A DNA stretch of 64,000 bases from CAIQPV01 sp963719855 (GTDB lineage: Bacteria; Pseudomonadota; Gammaproteobacteria; Burkholderiales; Gallionellaceae). Shown in pieces: positions 16,202-24,527 of this stretch; the first letter of the stretch is position 1, and every line of letters begins with the position of its first letter. Location: contig CAVRDK010000001.1 of assembly GCA_963719855.1 (NCBI GenBank), positions 124,001 to 188,000 of the forward strand. The letters run 5' to 3'. The notes beneath the pieces are model-generated. The model did no database searches and was not told where the DNA came from. It was given only the letters and a program-made list of their open reading frames with translations. Made by a program: the position numbers and the translations under genes.

Positions 16202-16537
16202 ATGAATGCACCAAGAGAAGCAAACGAAATGCTAGCAGCGCAGATTTCCACTGAGAAGTTGATGGAAGACTTGAGGGTTGTCGTGGTTGATGCGGAGGCG
16301 TTATTGAAGGCCACCGCCAACCAGACTGGGGAGTTGATCGCAGCGGCGCGCATCAAGGCCAAAGAGTCGCTACAGCTAGCCAAGGCGCGTCTGGCCGAAA
16401 CGCAGGCATCGGCAGTGGAGAAAGTCAAAGTGGTAGCCAAGACCACAGACGATTATGTGCGTAATAATCCATGGCAGTCCATGGGTGCTGCAGCGGCACT
16501 CGGACTCGCTCTCGGTGTGCTGATTTCACGCCGTTAA
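16202..16537 (+). CDS. ElaB/YqjD/DUF883 family membrane-anchored protein
   Basis: The 111-aa protein starts at ATG 16202 after AAAAGGAG. An amphipathic helical region of about 75 residues (STEKLMEDLRVVVVDAEALL onward) is followed by the family's C-terminal signature YVRNNPWQSMGAAAALGLAL and a double-Arg end (ISRR). E. coli members bind ribosomes and the inner membrane in stationary phase. The same role here is inferred from family only. Confidence 0.85.
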   Translation: MNAPREANEMLAAQISTEKLMEDLRVVVVDAEALLKATANQTGELIAAARIKAKESLQLAKARLAETQASAVEKVKVVAKTTDDYVRNNPWQSMGAAAALGLALGVLISRR

Positions 16538-17125
16538 TCCAGCATAGCCGTTGAGAGGAAACGGAGGTGTAATCGATGTTGTATATAGAAGCTCGTTGAA
16601 TCGGCTACTCTGATTTTCAGTTCGGCATCGTTCTGCATTGCAGTCGCGAAACGAGCGATGGTGTGCGAGAAACATTGCAGTAGAACGGCTAGCGCTGAGA
16701 TAAGGTTTTTGGCTGGGAGTGGATGCCGCTCATTCATAAATTACAACCGTTCATCGGAATTTTAAGCCGTTTATTTCAAAGCCTTTGGATCAGATGAATG
16801 GCCATGGCATTTCACCTTGATGTTGGGTAAATTGCATCCGAGCTTAACGATAAGTCAACTCACTGTAACGAGTTCTCCTCCTCTAGGTGCAAAACCTAGA
16901 TTCTAGCGGGGCAGTCAACTGCCCCGTTTTTTTAATTTGCTTCGCAATCCATTGGCCACAGCCGAACCCCATGTAGCCAAACTGGCTTCTATAAAGCAGT
17001 CGTGATCGGTAGTTCATGGCCGATTGTTCCCGGTCACGACTGTCAGCTTTCTTGCAGGATATTCTACACCCCGACCGACACTGGCACGATGCAGATAGTC
17101 GTGCCTCGTTACTACACTATCACTA
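16538..17125. other. Intergenic region between DUF883 gene and amt (convergent)
   Basis: About 590 bases with no convincing gene. Apart from the hairpin cluster at 16857-16933, I see only weak dyads. The amt gene ends at 17126 reading leftward, and the terminator at 16908 faces rightward. Confidence 0.5.
16857..16933 (+). ncRNA. Candidate small RNA or structured 3' UTR with rho-independent terminator
   Basis: Three hairpins follow one another: AACTC/GAGTT (16857-16874), CTAGGT/ACCTAG (16883-16899), and a strong GGGGCAG-TCAA-CTGCCCC stem (16908-16925) followed directly by G and seven T. The last is a textbook intrinsic terminator. It is 320 bases past the DUF883 stop, too far to be only that gene's terminator. 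No coding frame covers it. Confidence 0.45.
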
Positions 17126-18337
17126 TCACCAGCCGGATTCACGCTCCGGCGTTGCGGTGATCTTGTGTATGCTCAAATCCGCGCCGTTGAATTCTTCTTC
17201 CGGGTCGAGGCGGATACCGATCATTTTCTTGATTGCGCCATAAACCACAAAACCGCCACCGAATGCGATGCCGATGCCCATCAGCGTGCCGATGAATTGG
17301 GACATGAAGCTGATGCCGCCCAAGCCTCCCAGCGCCTTTGCGCCGAAGATGCCCGCCGCGATGCCGCCCCACGCGCCGCACAGGCCGTGCAGCGGCCACA
17401 CGCCGAGCACGTCGTCTATCTTCCAGCGGTTCTGTGTCAGGGTGAACATCCACACGAACAGGCCGCCTGCGATGCCGCCAGTCACCAACGCACCGATAGG
17501 ATGCATCAGGTCGGAACCGGCGCAGATCGCTACCAGCCCGGCCAGCGGACCATTATGCACAAAGCCGGGGTCGTTCTTGCCCACCCACAGTGCGACCAGC
17601 GTGCCGCCTACCATCGCCATCAGCGAGTTGACCGCAACCAGGCCGCTGATCTTGTCTATGGTCTGCGCGCTCATCACGTTGAAGCCGAACCAGCCCACGG
17701 TGAGTATCCACGCGCCGAGTGCGAGGAAAGGAATGCTGGAAGGCGGGTGTCCTGAAATCTGTCCTTCTTTACCATAGCGACCGCGCCGCGCTCCAAGCAG
17801 CAGCACTGCCGCGAGGCCGATCCAGCCGCCCACCGCATGTACCACCACGGAACCGGCGAAGTCGTGAAACTCAGCGCCGAATGAGGCGTTCAGCCAGCCC
17901 TGAATGCCGAACCGATGGTTCCATGCGATGCCCTCGAAGAACGGATAGACGAAGCCGACCAGCAGGAAGGTTGCAGCTAACATGGGATTGAAGCGCGCGC
18001 GTTCGGCCACGCCGCCGGAAACGATGGCGGGGATGGCGGCGGCGAAGGTCAACAGGAAGAAAAACTTGACCAGTTCATAACCACTTTTCTGCGCCAAGTC
18101 TTCCGCACCGTTGAAAAAATTGACTCCGTAAGCGATGCCGTAGCCGATGAAGAAATACGCCAGCGTAGAGATGGCAAAATCGGTAAGTATCTTTACCAGC
18201 GCATTTACCTGATTTTTCTTGCGCACCGTACCGAGTTCCAAAAACGCAAATCCGGCATGCATCGCCAGCACCATGATGGCACCAAGCAAGATAAACAGTG
18301 CGTCACTGCCCGATTTCAGGCTTCCCAAATTCTCCAT
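17126..18337 (-). CDS. amt: Ammonium transporter (Amt family)
   Basis: The 403-aa inner-membrane channel has the eleven-helix pattern of Amt proteins. The twin pore histidines are in FHDFAGSVVVHAVGGWIG and WPLHGLCGAWGG. It starts MENLGSLKSGSDALFILLGA with no long signal peptide. The cytoplasmic tail is short (about 30 residues) and ends TATPERESGW. No glnK/PII gene is adjacent, which is unusual because the two are often paired. Confidence 0.93.
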   Translation of the reverse strand: MENLGSLKSGSDALFILLGAIMVLAMHAGFAFLELGTVRKKNQVNALVKILTDFAISTLAYFFIGYGIAYGVNFFNGAEDLAQKSGYELVKFFFLLTFAAAIPAIVSGGVAERARFNPMLAATFLLVGFVYPFFEGIAWNHRFGIQGWLNASFGAEFHDFAGSVVVHAVGGWIGLAAVLLLGARRGRYGKEGQISGHPPSSIPFLALGAWILTVGWFGFNVMSAQTIDKISGLVAVNSLMAMVGGTLVALWVGKNDPGFVHNGPLAGLVAICAGSDLMHPIGALVTGGIAGGLFVWMFTLTQNRWKIDDVLGVWPLHGLCGAWGGIAAGIFGAKALGGLGGISFMSQFIGTLMGIGIAFGGGFVVYGAIKKMIGIRLDPEEEFNGADLSIHKITATPERESGW

Positions 18338-18524
18338 ACTTCTCCCCTATATAGTGCAAATCTAAAAATAGCATGCAATTCTCGTTCCAGCTTGATGCAA
18401 CATTGATTTATAAATGAATTTCATAGGAGTCGCAGCCAAACAAGGCGGTAAAAATCACCAACATGGTGCGCATGGTTCCATGATGCACCATGTTGGCGCA
18501 CCATTGCGGTGCGCTCGTCGGTGC

Positions 18525-19133
18525 TCAATCCTTTATTGAGGCGCGTACACTGGCGCGCGCGCTCATGCGGGTGAACCACGTGGCCAAATTGGGATGGGCA
18601 TTGCGCCAATCGCGTTCGGCTTGGCGCAGATCGAGGTAGACCAAAGCGCTCACCAGAGCCAAATCGGCCAACGAAATGGAATTTCCCTCGCACCACGCGC
18701 GCGTCCCCAACTGCTCCGCCGCATAAGTCAGCGCGCGGGTGATGGCATTGTTGTGCCGGTTGATGATGTCGGCATCCTGCTTATCCGCCGGACGGATGAC
18801 CTCGGTACGCACTACCACTGCGGAATCCACGATGCCGTCTGCCAGTGCCTCCCAGCGCTTGACGCGCATCCTCGCCTTCGCATCGTTGCGCGGAATCAGG
18901 ATGGGTTCGTCGTTCAGGGTGTCGGCGTATTCGGCGATCACTGGCGAATCGAACACGCAGGTTTCATCATCAAGTATCAGCGCAGGAATACGCCCCAGCG
19001 GATTAACCCGCGCCACCGAACTTCCCGGCTCGCGCGGTGGATCAACGACGTAATCGTGCGGGATATTCTTCTCCAGCAGTACCAGGCGTGCCTTTCGTGC
19101 ATAGGGGCTGGTGTTGGTGCCTAGCAGTTTCAT
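18525..19133 (-). CDS. Glutathione S-transferase family protein
   Basis: The 202-aa protein has an N-terminal thioredoxin-like fold (KLLGTNTSPYARKARLVLLE) with the cis-Pro segment NPLGRIPALIL and the following FDSPVIAEYAD, which binds the glutathione gamma-glutamyl group. A C-terminal all-helical domain contains LADLALVSALVYLDLR. Ser8 is a plausible catalytic residue. The substrate is unknown. It lies upstream of amt in the same direction but about 190 bases away, so probably a separate unit. Confidence 0.88.
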   Translation of the reverse strand: MKLLGTNTSPYARKARLVLLEKNIPHDYVVDPPREPGSSVARVNPLGRIPALILDDETCVFDSPVIAEYADTLNDEPILIPRNDAKARMRVKRWEALADGIVDSAVVVRTEVIRPADKQDADIINRHNNAITRALTYAAEQLGTRAWCEGNSISLADLALVSALVYLDLRQAERDWRNAHPNLATWFTRMSARASVRASIKD

Positions 19134-19240
19134 GGGATTCTCCTTGTGGTCAATGGGGCATTCTTCGCCTTAATGTTACGTGCTGATCGGCTTGGTACGC
19201 AAGCATCAGAAGTAACCTCATGGAGTTTTTCAGCCAAACA

Positions 19241-19270
19241 AAAAGCCCGGTGCTTTCGCACCGGGCTTTT
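19241..19270 (-). terminator. Rho-independent terminator of the cold-shock gene
   Basis: A perfect 13-bp arm palindrome, AAAAGCCCGGTGC with its complement around a TTTC loop, lies 19 bases past the csp stop. On the minus strand it ends in five T. Confidence 0.85.
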
Positions 19271-19288
19271 AACCAACTCAAGAACCGT

Positions 19289-19492
19289 TTAAGGAGCCTG
19301 AATGTTGGATGCTTGCTTACCCTTAGGACCTTGAGTCACGTCAAACGTGACCTTTTGGCCTTCTGTGAGTGTCTTGAAACCGTTCATATTGATTGCGGAA
19401 AAGTGCGCGAACAGATCTTCGCTGCCATCATCGGGAGTGACAAAACCAAAACCCTTTGCGTCGTTGAACCACTTAACTGTACCAGTTGCCAT
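19289..19492 (-). CDS. cspA: Cold-shock domain protein (CspA family)
   Basis: The 67-aa protein starts MATGTVKWFNDAKGFGFV and carries both nucleic-acid-binding motifs, RNP1 (KGFGFV) and RNP2 (LFAHFS). It should bind single-stranded RNA/DNA as an RNA chaperone. The in-frame extension upstream of 19492 is not part of the family. Upstream lies a long leader with a promoter-like pair, and downstream a clear terminator, so it is a single-gene unit. Confidence 0.95.
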   Translation of the reverse strand: MATGTVKWFNDAKGFGFVTPDDGSEDLFAHFSAINMNGFKTLTEGQKVTFDVTQGPKGKQASNIQAP

Positions 19493-20040
19493 GTAATTAC
19501 TTCCTTTTAAAAAAACGGGAAAAACTCCCGCAGAACTATTTGAATCGAAAGATTGCACATGGAAAACCAGTACTGCAAAGACTTTGAATCAAATACCAAT
19601 GTGCGTTGTACGCTGCTTTAGTCTATACAGTCAAGAGAATTTATAAACAAAATATATTTTCTGGGTATCCAGATAACTGCGGTAACTGTTATATATTGTT
19701 TAACCAATTGAATGGCAATAATATTACCAACTATTGTTTCTTCTAAAGTGACTGTTCAAAATGAGACAGGTTGAAGTGAATTACACATGAAAGCTCGACG
19801 AAGCAATTCGAACTGGTTGTGGCCCTGTGAGGTAGTATTGCCGCATATATGGTTCGGCACGACCAGCATCGTGTTGGGTTTGTGCATGCATCGCTGTGGG
19901 GAGTCTGGCTGGCTTATTTGCCGGCCGCCGGGAAGGTGAGTTAACAAAAAAGCTGTTGGCGGGCGATGAATCTATTAAAGTGATTGTCAGCATCGCGTGC
20001 CGGCGTTAAAGTTCGGCACATACACATAATAATTCCGGGG
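19493..20040. other. Intergenic region between cspA and fadE (divergent)
   Basis: About 550 bases. The left third is the csp leader and promoter. The AT-rich centre (19620-19750) and the remainder show no gene I can support; small frames around 19756-19993 have no family resemblance. Confidence 0.5.
19605..19634 (-). promoter_or_regulatory. Probable sigma-70 promoter of the cold-shock gene
   Basis: On the minus strand TTGACT (19634-19629) is followed after 18 bases by TACAAC (19610-19605). Transcription would begin near 19598 and give a leader of about 105 bases, a length typical of csp mRNAs. Confidence 0.5.
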
Positions 20041-22497
20041 ATGCCGATGACAATTTTGATGCTGGTTGGGGTGTTGGCTGTAATTTTGTTGCTGGCTTTT
20101 TTTCGTGCTTCTATCTGGAGTTGGTTGCTGGCGACGTTAGTACTCGTTCCGGTCGTCGCTATCCAGAGCCGCCTTTCTGCTGATATGTTTCAGGCGCTTA
20201 TTGTTATATTGGCGCTGGCGGTGGTGGTGCTGGGTATACCTACGCTGCGCCGTTTATTGGTGAGCAGTTTCGTCCTTAAAATTTTCCGCAAGATTCTTCC
20301 GCAGGTTTCGCAGACCGAGCAGGAAGCGCTCGACGCCGGAACAGTATGGTGGGATGGCGAACTGTTCAGCGGTAACCCGGACTGGCACAAGCTGCTGGCT
20401 TATCCCAGGCCGACACTTAACGCCGAAGAACAATCCTTCCTCGACAACGAAACCGAAACCTTATGTTCCATGCTGGACGACTGGGACATCACCCACGTGC
20501 GCCAGGATTTATCGCCGCAGGCATGGCAGTACATCAAGGACAAGGGCTTCTTCGGCATGATTATTCCGAAGGCATACGGCGGGCTGGAGTTTTCCGCACA
20601 GATGCATTCTGCCGTGGTAACCAAGGTCGCCTCGCGTAGTATGAGTGCTGCGGTGACGGTGATGGTGCCGAACTCGCTGGGGCCTGCGGAGTTGCTGCTG
20701 CACTATGGCACGCCGGAGCAGAAAGAAAAATATTTGCGCGGGCTGGCACAGGGCAGGGAAGTGCCGTGCTTTGCGCTGACCGGGCCGTTCGCCGGTTCCG
20801 ACGCGGGCGCGATTCCCGATTACGGCATCGTGTGCCGGGGCGAGTTCGGGGGGCAGAAAGATGTGCTCGGTCTGCGCGTCACCTGGGAGAAGCGCTATAT
20901 TACCCTCGCGCCGGTTGCCACGCTGCTTGGCCTTGCCTTCAAGCTGTATGACCCGGATCATCTGCTGAGCAGAGAAACTGAGCGCGGCATCACGCTCGCG
21001 CTGATTCCTACCAACACCTCCGGCGTAAACGTGGGCCGTCGTCACTTTCCGCTCAACTCGGCGTTCCAGAACGGGCCGACCTCGGGCAAGGATGTGTTTA
21101 TCCCGATGGATTACATCATCGGCGGGCAGGAACGCATCGGCCAGGGCTGGCGCATGCTGATGGAATGCTTGGCGGCGGGGCGCTCGATCTCGCTGCCCGC
21201 CAGTGCCACGGGCGGCACCAAGCTGGCAGTGCGCACCAGCGGCGCATACGGCAGGGTGCGCAAACAATTCAAGATGCCTATCGGTAAATTCGAGGGCGTG
21301 GAAGAAGCGCTGGCGCGTATCGGCGGCAATGCCTACATGATGGATGCTGCACGCAAGATGACCGCGCAGGCGGTTGACATGGGCGAGAAGCCGTCTGTGA
21401 TTTCCGCCATCGTCAAATACCACTGCACCGAGCGCGGGCGCGCAGTCATCAACGATGCGATGGATGTGCATGGCGGCAAGGGCATCTGCATGGGGCCGAG
21501 CAATTATCTGGCACGTGGATACCAGCAGACGCCCATCGGCATCACCGTGGAAGGCGCGAACATCCTGACGCGCAGCATGATTATTTTTGGACAGGGCGCG
21601 ATCCGTGCTCATCCTTATGTGCTCAAGGAAATCCAGGCAGCGCACGACACCGATGCGGAGCGTGCAGTATTAAATTTCGACGCAGCCCTTTTCGGCCACA
21701 TTACCTTCAGTATGAGCAATGCGGCCCGCGCGCTGGTGTTTGGGCTGAGCAGTGGTTATGGTATTCCGGCGCCGACGGATGAGCCAACGCGGCATTACTA
21801 CCAACAACTGACACGTTATTCCTCGGCGTTTGCACTGGCGGCGGACATATCCATGTTCGTGTTGGGCGGCAGCCTAAAGCGCCAGGAAAAAATTTCCGCG
21901 CGTCTGGGGGACGTGCTGAGCCAGTTGTACCTTTGCTCGGCAACGCTGAAACGTTTCGAAGACGAAGGCCGTCAGGCCGAAGACTTGCCGCTGCTACACT
22001 GGTCGATGCAGGATGCGCTGTACAAAATACAAGTGGCGCTGGACGGCGTACTGCAAAACTTCCCCAACCGTTTTGCAGCATTACTGTTGCGTGGATTGAT
22101 CTTTCCGCTTGGAAAATGCCTGGCTCCGCCATCAGACAAGCTCGGGCATCAGGTTTCCGCATTGCTACTGCAACCCGGCTCTGCACGAGATCGTCTGACT
22201 GTAGGCATGTATCTGCCGACCGACGAAAACGATGCGGTGGGTGCGCTGGAAGCCGCGCTGGATAGCACACTGGCCTGTGAACCCCTGCAAGCCAAGGTAG
22301 AGGCGGCGCGCAAGGCAGGGAAACTTAAGGTGCTGGACGAGTTGGAGCGCATCTCCGAAGCGCGCGACAAGAGCGTCATCGGCGTGAACGATGCCCTGCT
22401 GCTGGAACGCGACTATGCGCTGCGACGCAAGGTCATCATGGTGGATGATTTTGCGCCGAAGGAGTTGAGGGCGGGACAAATGAGGCAGGTTGAGTAG
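20041..22497 (+). CDS. fadE: Long-type acyl-CoA dehydrogenase FadE
   Basis: The 818-aa protein matches the FadE length and layout. There are two N-terminal membrane helices (about residues 4-55), then the conserved DAGTVWWDGELFSGNPDW and a flavoprotein core with CFALTGPFAGSDAGAIPD (substrate and FAD contacts). An extended C-terminal domain follows, not found in short acyl-CoA dehydrogenases. It catalyses the first step of fatty-acid beta-oxidation, at the membrane. The ATG at 20041 (or 20047) is preferred over the in-frame start at 19984. No other fad genes adjoin it, so it may serve membrane-lipid turnover. Confidence 0.9.
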   Translation: MPMTILMLVGVLAVILLLAFFRASIWSWLLATLVLVPVVAIQSRLSADMFQALIVILALAVVVLGIPTLRRLLVSSFVLKIFRKILPQVSQTEQEALDAGTVWWDGELFSGNPDWHKLLAYPRPTLNAEEQSFLDNETETLCSMLDDWDITHVRQDLSPQAWQYIKDKGFFGMIIPKAYGGLEFSAQMHSAVVTKVASRSMSAAVTVMVPNSLGPAELLLHYGTPEQKEKYLRGLAQGREVPCFALTGPFAGSDAGAIPDYGIVCRGEFGGQKDVLGLRVTWEKRYITLAPVATLLGLAFKLYDPDHLLSRETERGITLALIPTNTSGVNVGRRHFPLNSAFQNGPTSGKDVFIPMDYIIGGQERIGQGWRMLMECLAAGRSISLPASATGGTKLAVRTSGAYGRVRKQFKMPIGKFEGVEEALARIGGNAYMMDAARKMTAQAVDMGEKPSVISAIVKYHCTERGRAVINDAMDVHGGKGICMGPSNYLARGYQQTPIGITVEGANILTRSMIIFGQGAIRAHPYVLKEIQAAHDTDAERAVLNFDAALFGHITFSMSNAARALVFGLSSGYGIPAPTDEPTRHYYQQLTRYSSAFALAADISMFVLGGSLKRQEKISARLGDVLSQLYLCSATLKRFEDEGRQAEDLPLLHWSMQDALYKIQVALDGVLQNFPNRFAALLLRGLIFPLGKCLAPPSDKLGHQVSALLLQPGSARDRLTVGMYLPTDENDAVGALEAALDSTLACEPLQAKVEAARKAGKLKVLDELERISEARDKSVIGVNDALLLERDYALRRKVIMVDDFAPKELRAGQMRQVE

Positions 22498-22691
22498 GAG
22501 GCGCTTGTGTTATTTTCGCTTCACGATTCGAAAGCGGCATCGGATTTGCCCGTAGCGGTCAACGCTCAAATTTAGTAACCCGCGATGACATTTTGTGAGC
22601 TGACAAATAGGTAAGTCGGGCGAGAATTGAAGCTCGAACCTGATAAAGCGCTTTCTCGGAGTGTGGTTCCTTTCTGGAGGGTTTGGGCAAT

Positions 22692-22718
22692 ACCACGTTC
22701 TACGAACGTGGCTTTTTT
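22692..22718 (+). terminator. Rho-independent terminator
   Basis: CCACGTTC-TAC-GAACGTGG forms an 8-bp stem and is followed by C and six T. It lies about 200 bases past the fadE stop and before fur. It could end the fadE transcript or an unrecognised small RNA encoded in 22500-22690. Confidence 0.7.
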
Positions 22719-22778
22719 CCTTGATGATGGACTTGGTAGGCGTTGTCACCGGGGCGACAGTTAAGAATTGCGCATTTC

Positions 22779-22800
22779 AAATGACAATAATTCTCATTAA
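22779..22800. promoter_or_regulatory. Fur box upstream of fur
   Basis: AATGACAATAATTCTCATTAA resembles the Fur consensus (GATAATGATAATCATTATC). It lies just upstream of a TATAAT at 22821-22826, so iron-loaded Fur bound here would cover the -35 region. This suggests autoregulation. Confidence 0.6.
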
Positions 22801-22820
22801 TAATTGCAATATGTTTCTGA

Positions 22821-22826
22821 TATAAT
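22821..22826 (+). promoter_or_regulatory. -10 element of the fur promoter
   Basis: TATAAT lies 33 bases upstream of the fur start. No good -35 hexamer is placed at the right distance, and the region is AT-rich. Confidence 0.5.
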
Positions 22827-22858
22827 TTTTGTCTATGCAGAATGCGGAGGAGCTCACT

Positions 22859-23290
22859 ATGAACCAGTCGGATCATCTTAAAAGCGCCGGGCTGAAATCC
22901 ACCTCGCCGCGACTTAAGGTGTTAAATCTGTTTGAAAACGGTAATGGGTGCCATTTAAGTGCGGAGGATGTATACAAGAAACTGCTGGCCAGTGGTGATG
23001 ACGTGGGGCTAGCCACAGTTTACCGAGTGCTGACTCAGTTCGAACAGGCAGGACTACTTGTAAGGCACCACTTCGAAGGCGACAAGTCGGTGTTCGAACT
23101 CAATCAGGGTAAGCATCATGATCACATTGTTTGCCTTCAATGCGGAAAGGTCGAGGAGTTCTATGATGCAACCATCGAATCGCGCCAGAAAAAAGCCGCC
23201 GCCGAACGTGGCTTCTCTGTACATGATCATTCACTCTACATCTACGCGGATTGTACCAAGCCGAAATGCCCAAATAAAAACATAAGCTAA
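22859..23290 (+). CDS. fur: Ferric uptake regulator Fur
   Basis: The 143-aa protein starts at ATG 22859, preceded by GGAGGAG. The winged helix recognition segment is VGLATVYRVLTQFEQAGLL. The metal-binding hinge HHDHIVCLQCGKVEEF follows, and C-terminal DCTKPKCPN supplies the second Cys pair of the structural zinc site. It represses iron-uptake genes when Fe(II) is plentiful and here probably also itself. In an organism that may live by iron oxidation this control could be unusual, but that is inference. Confidence 0.93.
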   Translation: MNQSDHLKSAGLKSTSPRLKVLNLFENGNGCHLSAEDVYKKLLASGDDVGLATVYRVLTQFEQAGLLVRHHFEGDKSVFELNQGKHHDHIVCLQCGKVEEFYDATIESRQKKAAAERGFSVHDHSLYIYADCTKPKCPNKNIS

Positions 23291-23611
23291 ATCACTAGTG
23301 CCATGTAATTTTATAACTTCGGATAAAGTTGCTTCAGCTTGATCCTTGCATCCGAAGCTGTAAACTGTCAGTCAATTTTTTTCAAGCGGTTGTTTCGATC
23401 TTGCTCGCATGTAGTCACTTCGGTATTCATGTCCTCCATGTTGTCTATTCTGCGACCAATACATTGCTTCTTTAGTACACTATTCCTGCATCATTTGAAA
23501 ACACAGTGGTTTTTTAGAGATGCCAGTTATCAGTTTTGTAAAATACCCATGTTAATAGAAATGACATGAGCAATATTTCACGCTATGCTGATAAGTTTTC
23601 TTTTAACCCCC

Positions 23612-23639
23612 TTGTCAATATTAAAAACTTCTTTATAAT
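23612..23639 (+). promoter_or_regulatory. Sigma-70 promoter for the Frd-Hdr-Kor-Flx operon
   Basis: TTGTCA (23612-23617) and a perfect TATAAT (23634-23639) are 16 bases apart. Transcription should start near 23646. This is the best promoter match I saw in the window. Confidence 0.7.
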
Positions 23640-23644
23640 CCCTC

Positions 23645-23678
23645 GCTCGTTAAAAAACGTTCGTAAAAAATAACGAGC
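23645..23678. promoter_or_regulatory. Dyad at the transcription start of the redox operon
   Basis: GCTCGTTA and TAACGAGC are exact inverted 8-mers separated by 18 bases, beginning right after the TATAAT. The location suggests a repressor operator or a 5' mRNA stem. No regulator was identified. Confidence 0.5.
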
Positions 23679-23754
23679 AGCGGAACTAATTGGTTTCAGG
23701 GTACATCAAAAATAATGTTTGGTTTCGGTCATGATGCGGCCAAAGGAACCGAGT

Positions 23755-24516
23755 ATGGGGGAGACAGAGTATATGGAGAGCGCACCGGCAGGGGCGAGTT
23801 GTGGTTCGTCGACCTCACGGGTTGACGGACAACAAGACAAGGCGGCAGAAAGCCTGGTCACGGTTTACATTATGGGCAAGGCATATGAGGTGCCAGCCGA
23901 GGCAACCATCATGGGTGCCATCGAATATGCCGGACACCAGATCATCCGTGGTGCAGGTTGTCGCGAAGGTTATTGCGGCGCTTGCGCCACCATCTACCGC
24001 CTTCCCGGAGACTACAAGATACGCACTGGCTTGGCGTGCATGACCATGGTTGAAGAGGGTATGACGCTGGCCCAGATTCCCTCGGTTCCCGCCGAAAAAG
24101 CGATCTACGACATCGAGAAGCTAAAACCCAACGTTACTGCTATTCAGCAGATGTACCCAACGGTTTTCCGTTGTGTTGCCTGCAACACTTGCACCAAATC
24201 CTGCCCGCAAGGCCTTCAGGTCATGGATTATGTCCAGGCCGCCAAACGCGGCGACATTGCGGCGGTAATGGATCTTTCCTTTGACTGTGTCGTTTGCGGG
24301 CTGTGCATGCTGCGTTGCCCCGCCGAGATCACGCAACCCCTGATGGGCATCATGGCGAAGCGGCTGTATGGTCGTTACCTGCGCAAAGAAAGCCCGGAAC
24401 TGGCCGAACGCGTCAAGGCCGTGGAAGAGGGCGTCTACGAGGCAGAATACGCCAAAATGATGAAGATGGGCCGCGAGGCTTTATCGGAACTCTATTACGC
24501 ACGAGATTCGGAATAA
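23755..24516 (+). CDS. Iron-sulfur subunit of a fumarate reductase/succinate dehydrogenase-like enzyme
   Basis: The 253-aa protein starts at ATG 23755, with AAGGA 7-8 bases upstream. A plant-type [2Fe-2S] domain has GAGCREGYCGAC and a later LACM. Two tetra-Cys motifs follow, CVACNTCTKSCP and CVVCGLCMLRCP. Ordinary SdhB/FrdB proteins bind one [4Fe-4S] and one [3Fe-4S] near this place; here both sites keep four Cys, more like Hdr-linked relatives. The next gene encodes the flavin subunit, and no membrane anchor subunit is present, so the enzyme is probably cytoplasmic. Electrons likely pass to the HdrC/HdrB pair downstream. Confidence 0.82.
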   Translation: MGETEYMESAPAGASCGSSTSRVDGQQDKAAESLVTVYIMGKAYEVPAEATIMGAIEYAGHQIIRGAGCREGYCGACATIYRLPGDYKIRTGLACMTMVEEGMTLAQIPSVPAEKAIYDIEKLKPNVTAIQQMYPTVFRCVACNTCTKSCPQGLQVMDYVQAAKRGDIAAVMDLSFDCVVCGLCMLRCPAEITQPLMGIMAKRLYGRYLRKESPELAERVKAVEEGVYEAEYAKMMKMGREALSELYYARDSE

Positions 24517-24527
24517 AGGGAAATCAG

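Larger units (their letters stand above)
23291..23754. other. Intergenic region carrying the promoter of the redox operon
   Basis: About 460 AT-rich bases. Near the fur end an imperfect hairpin (CTTCGGAT/ATCCGAAG, 23317-23356) without a T-run may end fur transcription. The right part holds a promoter and a dyad (listed separately). No gene is evident. Confidence 0.5.

Noticed and set aside
20509..21645. 378-codon open frame on the minus strand
   Set aside because: It lies fully opposite fadE and shows only shadow-type composition.
24294..24527. N-terminal extension of the flavoprotein frame
   Set aside because: It overlaps the end of the iron-sulfur subunit gene in another frame; the ATG at 24528 fits gene spacing.
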